Source: JBAYJM01 sp964350585 | GTDB taxonomy: Bacteria; Patescibacteriota; Patescibacteriia; 2-01-FULL-39-33 | DNA length: 25,287 nucleotides | Direction of reading: 5' to 3' | Assembly: GCA_964350585.1 (NCBI GenBank) | Contig: CAYGKC010000015.1 | Span: forward strand, 1 to 25,287 | Shown: one piece after another, positions 21,645-25,287 of the stretch | Position numbering within the stretch: the stretch's first letter is position 1 | Layout of the letters: the number at the start of each line of letters is the position of its first letter | Notes under the pieces: generated by a model | Database searches by the model: none | What the model was told of the DNA's origin: nothing | What the model saw: only the letters and a program-made list of their open reading frames with translations | Translations under genes and position numbers: made by a program

Positions 21645-22043
21645 AAGTTTATAGTTAAAAGTTAAAAGATGAAGATTAGTAAATTTGAAGATTTAATCGC
21701 ATGGAAAAAGGCTGGGATTTTAACTACAAATTTATATAGTTGTTTTTCTAATTGTAAAGATTACTCATTTAAGGATCAAATACAAAGGGCAGGTATTTCT
21801 ATTATGAACAATATTTCGGAAGGATTTGAAAGAAATACTAATAAACAGTTTATTAATTTTTTATATATTGCGAAAGGATCATGTGGGGAAGTTAGATCAA
21901 TGTTGTATATGGCACTAAAGCTCAATTACATTTCAAAAGAGGGATTTCTTCTCAATCATAATTTATCAATTGAAGTGTCTAAACTAATTTATGGACTTGT
22001 AAAAACTCTTTAACTTTTAACTACTTAACTTTCAACTAAACTT
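21645..22043. mobile_element. IVS-like element: S23 gene with inverted-repeat ends
   Basis: The S23-family gene is bracketed by complementary A/T-rich arms. TAGTTAAAAGTTAAA (21652-21666) is perfectly complementary to 22009-22023, and the wider arms (21645-21668, 22008-22043) add partial pairing. This resembles intervening sequences in 23S rRNA genes, where an S23 ORF sits in an RNA stem. Here it lies between hydA and hypA. No target duplication is evident. Confidence 0.5.
21669..22013 (+). CDS. Four-helix-bundle protein, S23/23S rRNA-intervening-sequence family
   Basis: A 114-residue protein of the S23 family: FEDLIAWKKAGILTT at the start, FKDQIQRAGISIMNNISEGF followed by ER in the middle, and FLYIAKGSCGEVRSML near the end are the family's usual landmarks. 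Members fold as four helices, form pentamers, and are encoded in 23S rRNA intervening sequences and many unrelated genomic places; their function is not settled. The stop codon lies in the right-hand inverted-repeat arm. The gene interrupts an otherwise hydrogenase-dedicated run and was probably inserted. Confidence 0.88.
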   Translation: MKISKFEDLIAWKKAGILTTNLYSCFSNCKDYSFKDQIQRAGISIMNNISEGFERNTNKQFINFLYIAKGSCGEVRSMLYMALKLNYISKEGFLLNHNLSIEVSKLIYGLVKTL

Positions 22044-22298
22044 ATGCATGACTTTCATCTCGCCGATATAATCTATAAAACAATAATGGATTATGGCGAA
22101 AAAAACAAATTAAAAAAAATTACCAAAGCGGTTATTGAGCTGGGTCAAATTGTCGAGCACGGAGAAGAAATATTGGCTGAGAATTTGGAATTCAATATTA
22201 AAATGCTGGCAGAGGGAGGACCGGCCGAAGGAATAGAAATCGTTATAAAAAAAATAGTTGATAATAAGTGGATTTTACAAGAAATATCCGGTGAGTAA
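22044..22298 (+). CDS. hypA: HypA-like nickel-insertion protein without the zinc domain
   Basis: An 84-residue HypA. The nickel-binding N-terminus is kept as MHDFHLADII (His2; the usual Glu3 is Asp), followed by KITKAVIELGQI and AEGIEIVIKKI, the two beta strands of the family. In full-length HypA (about 110-120 residues) a loop with two CxxC pairs binds zinc between these strands and the C-terminal strand. Here the protein passes directly to DNKWILQEISG and has no cysteine at all. It should still bind Ni at the N-terminus, but zinc-dependent folding or partner recognition is gone. It starts 1 base after the S23 element's right arm. HypB, its usual GTPase partner, is not in the window. Confidence 0.82.
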   Translation: MHDFHLADIIYKTIMDYGEKNKLKKITKAVIELGQIVEHGEEILAENLEFNIKMLAEGGPAEGIEIVIKKIVDNKWILQEISGE

Positions 22299-22301
22299 TT
22301 T

Positions 22302-24047
22302 ATGAGATATTTTAGAGCTTTCTTTATTAACTTAAAAGAAAAAAGGCAGTATTTTTTTGTTGCTGCTCTTTTTTTGCTTCTTGTGTTAGTAAACACTTTT
22401 CCTGTAATTAAAAATATTACAACCCATTCCATTGGTGATGGCGGAGACGTTTACCAAAATATGTGGAATTTTTGGTGGATGAAAGAAGCTGTGACAAACT
22501 TCCAAAATCCTTATTTTACTCCATATGTCCATTATCCTTTTGGATCATATTTATGGCTTCATACATTAAGTCCGGTCGAAAGTTTTTTCTCAATTTTTTT
22601 GCAGTATCTTTTTAACGGTAATTTAGTTCTTTCCTATAATATTATCGTAATTATTTCACTTACATTAACTGGCGTTTTTACTTATGCCCTGGCTTATTAT
22701 TTGACTAAACATCGCTTTGCTTCATTTATGGCCGGATATATAGTCGTGTTTTCATCATATATGATGGGGCATACTTATGGGCATTTGAATTTAATCACTG
22801 TTCAATGGATTCCCTTATTTATACTATTTTTTATAAAATTCCATAAAGAGCAAAGTTTAAAAAATATATTTTTTTCTTCATTCTTTTTTTTGATGATTAT
22901 TTTGGCATCTTTTAATCAAATGAACTTAGTTTTGTTATTTTCATTCATTTATTTTATTTATTATTTGTTTAAAATTAAATTTAGAGCGCAATTAGGCTAT
23001 TTTTTAAGCCTAGCTTTGATATTTTTTATACCGGTAGTATTAATATGGCCGATTTTTTATAACAGTTTTGTAGCTTTTTTTTCAAAAAATTATTGGAATT
23101 GGGATCATGGTATGATGTTATTTTTTAGTCCTGAACTGCTCACATATTTTATTCCAAGTCAGGTTTCATTTTATGCAAAAATTTTCTCTGAATCTCTAAT
23201 ATCATCCCCATTGATTAATAGAGTACACAATGAAGATATGGGCACATTAAGCATTGAAAATGCTAATTATATTGGTTATTCGATATTATTTCTAATAATT
23301 TACGCAATTTTTAAAATTAGAAAAGATAAATCTGTAAGATTCTGGCTTATTTCAGGAGCACTTTTTTTTGTTTTAAGTCTTGGCGGGGTCTTAAAATTTT
23401 ATGGTTATAATACAGGTATAATATTGCCTTATTATTTCATATATAAATTCATTCCTTTGATTTATGTACCAGGTAGATTTAATTTAATAGTTATTTTTTG
23501 TATTGGGATTATTTGCGCTTTTGCAATAAAAAATATTTGCGGAGGTTTAAAAAGGGGTAAATATGTGGCCGTATGTTTTTTAATATTTATTGTAGTACTT
23601 ATTGAAATGCAAGCAATACCATATCCTAATTCTCAATACAGCCTTCCGGCCATATACTCAAAGATGAAAAACGATAGTGATTCATATGCTATTTTAGACT
23701 GCTCTTATCCTAACAATTACGGTAAGGCTATGTATGCTCAAACAATACACGGTAAAAAAATTTTAAACGGCTATGTATCAAGAATAGAAGTGAAACTTTC
23801 ACAGTTTATAGATAATGAACCGATAATTTCTGACATTTTTAAGGGATGTTCATACAAAATAAAAAGAAAATATAAGCCCGAATTGAATTTTGTTTTAAAT
23901 GATGAGTGGTATATCAATGCAAAAACAAAGCTGGTTGATTATAATATTAAATACGTTTTAATATCAAAAAAATATTCTGAAATTTACCTTGATGGATTCG
24001 ATAAGGTTTTTGAGGATGAAAAAATAATTGCTTATCAAATATTTTAA
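22302..24047 (+). CDS. Polytopic membrane protein, GT-C glycosyltransferase-like
   Basis: A 581-residue protein with about eleven membrane helices and a C-terminal soluble part of about 140 residues. The first extracytoplasmic loop has GDGGDVYQNMWNFWWMKEA, an acidic motif after helix 1 as in GT-C enzymes that use polyprenyl-phosphate sugars. The order and size recall the ArnT/PMT-like and YfhO-like families in Patescibacteria. It probably transfers a sugar on the outer face of the membrane, but the substrate is unknown. It starts 3 nt after hypA and overlaps the next gene by 20 nt, so it may be transcribed with the end of the hydrogenase operon without sharing its function. Confidence 0.75.
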   Translation: MRYFRAFFINLKEKRQYFFVAALFLLLVLVNTFPVIKNITTHSIGDGGDVYQNMWNFWWMKEAVTNFQNPYFTPYVHYPFGSYLWLHTLSPVESFFSIFLQYLFNGNLVLSYNIIVIISLTLTGVFTYALAYYLTKHRFASFMAGYIVVFSSYMMGHTYGHLNLITVQWIPLFILFFIKFHKEQSLKNIFFSSFFFLMIILASFNQMNLVLLFSFIYFIYYLFKIKFRAQLGYFLSLALIFFIPVVLIWPIFYNSFVAFFSKNYWNWDHGMMLFFSPELLTYFIPSQVSFYAKIFSESLISSPLINRVHNEDMGTLSIENANYIGYSILFLIIYAIFKIRKDKSVRFWLISGALFFVLSLGGVLKFYGYNTGIILPYYFIYKFIPLIYVPGRFNLIVIFCIGIICAFAIKNICGGLKRGKYVAVCFLIFIVVLIEMQAIPYPNSQYSLPAIYSKMKNDSDSYAILDCSYPNNYGKAMYAQTIHGKKILNGYVSRIEVKLSQFIDNEPIISDIFKGCSYKIKRKYKPELNFVLNDEWYINAKTKLVDYNIKYVLISKKYSEIYLDGFDKVFEDEKIIAYQIF

Positions 24048-24588
24048 ATATATGTTAATTTTTTTTGCAGTATTTTTTTCAATAATTTTCGTAATAATTT
24101 CTTTAATTTTGGCTTATTTGCTTTTTTCAATTCTTTCCTTGTTTATAATAAGAGTCCCTTATGTAAATACTCCTCCCGAATATATGATGAAAGTAATAGC
24201 TGAAATTGATATTCCTAAACATAGCGTAATTGCTGATTTAGGCTGTGGCAATGGAAGATTTTTGATTGAAGCCTTAAAGAGATTTTCACCCAAAAAGTGT
24301 GTTGGCTATGAAATTGCTCCAACGGCTTATTTGGCAGCGGCAAAAAACACTTTCTTTAAAAAGGGAATTTTTATCAAGTATGAAAATTTTTTTAAAGCGG
24401 ATTTTTCAGAATTTGACCTTATATATATTTATTTGCTGCCAAAATTGGTGGATAAGCTTACGTTTAAATTAAAAAAAGAAATAAAACCAGGTTGTAAAAT
24501 CGTAACTATTGGATCAAGACTTTCTTAATGGGAACCAGCTAAGGTAATAAATTTAAAAAATAGTTACAATGCATACATATATGAATAG
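24028..24588 (+). pseudogene. FAM173-like membrane-anchored methyltransferase with an in-frame TAA near the C-terminus
   Basis: Residues 1-166 comprise an N-terminal membrane helix (about residues 8-38), then VPYVNTPPEYMM, the SAM motif VIADLGCGNGRFLIEAL, GYEIAP and YIYLLPKLVD, as in the FAM173-like gene in the hydrogenase operon. Translation stops at TAA 24526-24528, but the same frame continues through WEPAKVINLKN and NAYIYE to a TAG at 24586-24588. That continuation resembles the family's W-P...YxYE ending, seen as IYVYEL in the paralogue. So a single codon probably interrupts an otherwise complete gene. Alternatives are a sequencing error, recent nonsense mutation or readthrough. A protein cut at 166 residues would lose its last strand. 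Confidence 0.72.
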
Positions 24589-24590
24589 TT

Positions 24591-24618
24591 TTTGTACTTT
24601 GCTATTTTATGGTAAAAT
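24591..24618 (+). promoter_or_regulatory. Probable promoter of pgk
   Basis: TAAAAT at 24613-24618, 7 nt before the ATG, with a weak TTTGTA (24591-24596) at 16 nt spacing. Another probable leaderless start. Confidence 0.45.
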
Positions 24619-24625
24619 GTAATAT

Positions 24626-25287
24626 ATGAAACTGAAATCTATTAAAGATATAAATAATTTAAAAGGGAAAAAGGTTCTTTTGAGAGTGGATTTTAACGTT
24701 CCTCTAACCAAGGATTTTAAAGTTGGAAAAAGCGAAGATTATCGCATAGTAAAAACCTTGCCAACCATAAAATATTTGGTTTCAAAAGGAGCAAAGGTTA
24801 TCTTAATGGCGCATATGGGCAGGCCAGAGGGAAAGGTGGTGGAAAACTTAAGACTTGATCCAGTGGCGGTAAGGTTAAGCCAGCTTTTAAAGAAGGACAT
24901 TTTTAAAAGTGATGAGATATTCGGATCAGACGTTATAAAACATATTTCCGAGATGAAAAACGGAAACATATTAATGCTCGAAAATGTTCGTTTTGACCAA
25001 AGGGAAGAAAAGGCGGACAAGATATTTGCAAAAAAACTAGCTTCAATGGGTGATTTGTATGTAAATGACGGTTTTGCAGTATCTCATAGGGACCAGGCTT
25101 CGATTTCTACAATTCAAGATTATTTGCCAAGTTACGCCGGATTTTTGTTAGAAGAAGAAGTTAATCATTTATATAACGTATTAAAAAAACCTGAAAAACC
25201 TTTGGTGGTGATTATTGGCGGCGCTAAAATATCTACCAAAATAAAATTAATAAAAAATTTTTTACCACATTCATCAAAAATTCTTCT
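24626..25287 (+). CDS. pgk: Phosphoglycerate kinase, cut by the window end
   Basis: The first 220 residues of phosphoglycerate kinase, the ATP-making glycolytic step from 1,3-bisphosphoglycerate. KKVLLRVDFNVPLTK, VILMAHMGRPEGK, NGNILMLENVRFDQREE and YVNDGFAVSHRDQASI are substrate-domain motifs with the 3-phosphoglycerate-binding arginines; the usual NDAFG is NDGFA here. The hinge region PLVVIIGGAKISTKI begins the nucleotide domain at the window edge. It has its own promoter and a short leaderless-type start. It indicates a functional lower glycolysis alongside the hydrogenase. Confidence 0.95.
   Translation, partial: MKLKSIKDINNLKGKKVLLRVDFNVPLTKDFKVGKSEDYRIVKTLPTIKYLVSKGAKVILMAHMGRPEGKVVENLRLDPVAVRLSQLLKKDIFKSDEIFGSDVIKHISEMKNGNILMLENVRFDQREEKADKIFAKKLASMGDLYVNDGFAVSHRDQASISTIQDYLPSYAGFLLEEEVNHLYNVLKKPEKPLVVIIGGAKISTKIKLIKNFLPHSSKIL

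Noticed and set aside
24526..24528. TAA as a reassigned sense codon.
   Set aside because: TAA ends many other genes in the window, so recoding is not supported; mutation, error or readthrough is simpler.

Overview
The window looks like a compact, AT-rich chromosome segment from a Candidate Phyla Radiation (Patescibacteria, Parcubacteria-like) genome. The grounds are short intergenic spaces, many start codons lying 6-9 nt after a -10 box (leaderless mRNAs), small divergent proteins, and a group 3b-type [NiFe] hydrogenase among cell-surface and salvage genes. UGA acts as a stop here, so this is not a code-25 lineage. The assignment is inference. Three 100-N runs mark scaffold joins. Two are false gaps flanked by identical 55-nt contig ends, and one is a real gap.

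Layout. 1-7963 is a surface polysaccharide and envelope region: a partial GT2 glycosyltransferase, a polyprenyl-phosphate sugar-1-phosphate transferase (minus strand), two tandem GtrA-like membrane proteins, a UDP-glucuronate decarboxylase-like epimerase broken by the real gap, a secreted beta-helix plus LCAT-like lipase, a small membrane protein and a second GT2. 7974-14188 is housekeeping and salvage: alanine racemase, RmuC among three tiny zinc-ribbon proteins, a DUF3850/ASCH-like protein, MTA phosphorylase plus adenine phosphoribosyltransferase, a Zn-PLC-like protein and GalU.

14191-22298 is the hydrogenase locus: hydB, hydG, a membrane-anchored FAM173-like methyltransferase, a HypC-HydE fusion, a repeat-containing hypothetical, hydD (small subunit), then about 900 bp of minus-strand noncoding DNA, hydA (large subunit), an S23 four-helix-bundle element with inverted-repeat ends, and a HypA lacking its zinc domain. 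HydBG would pass electrons between NAD(P)H and HydDA. Maturation appears rewired: HypC is fused to a HydE-type radical SAM enzyme, HypA has no cysteines, and HydA ends at its last metal ligand, so no C-terminal protease step should be needed. HypB, D, E and F are not in the window.

The most striking unexplained structure is the hydD-hydA interval. It holds three tandem minus-strand units, each with its own -10 box, a 5'-3' terminal helix, internal hairpins and a final intrinsic terminator with shared sequence. They look like paralogous structured RNA genes of about 215, 225 and 320 nt that I cannot assign to a known family. 22302-25287 holds a GT-C-like membrane protein, a second FAM173-like methyltransferase with an in-frame stop near its end, and the start of pgk.
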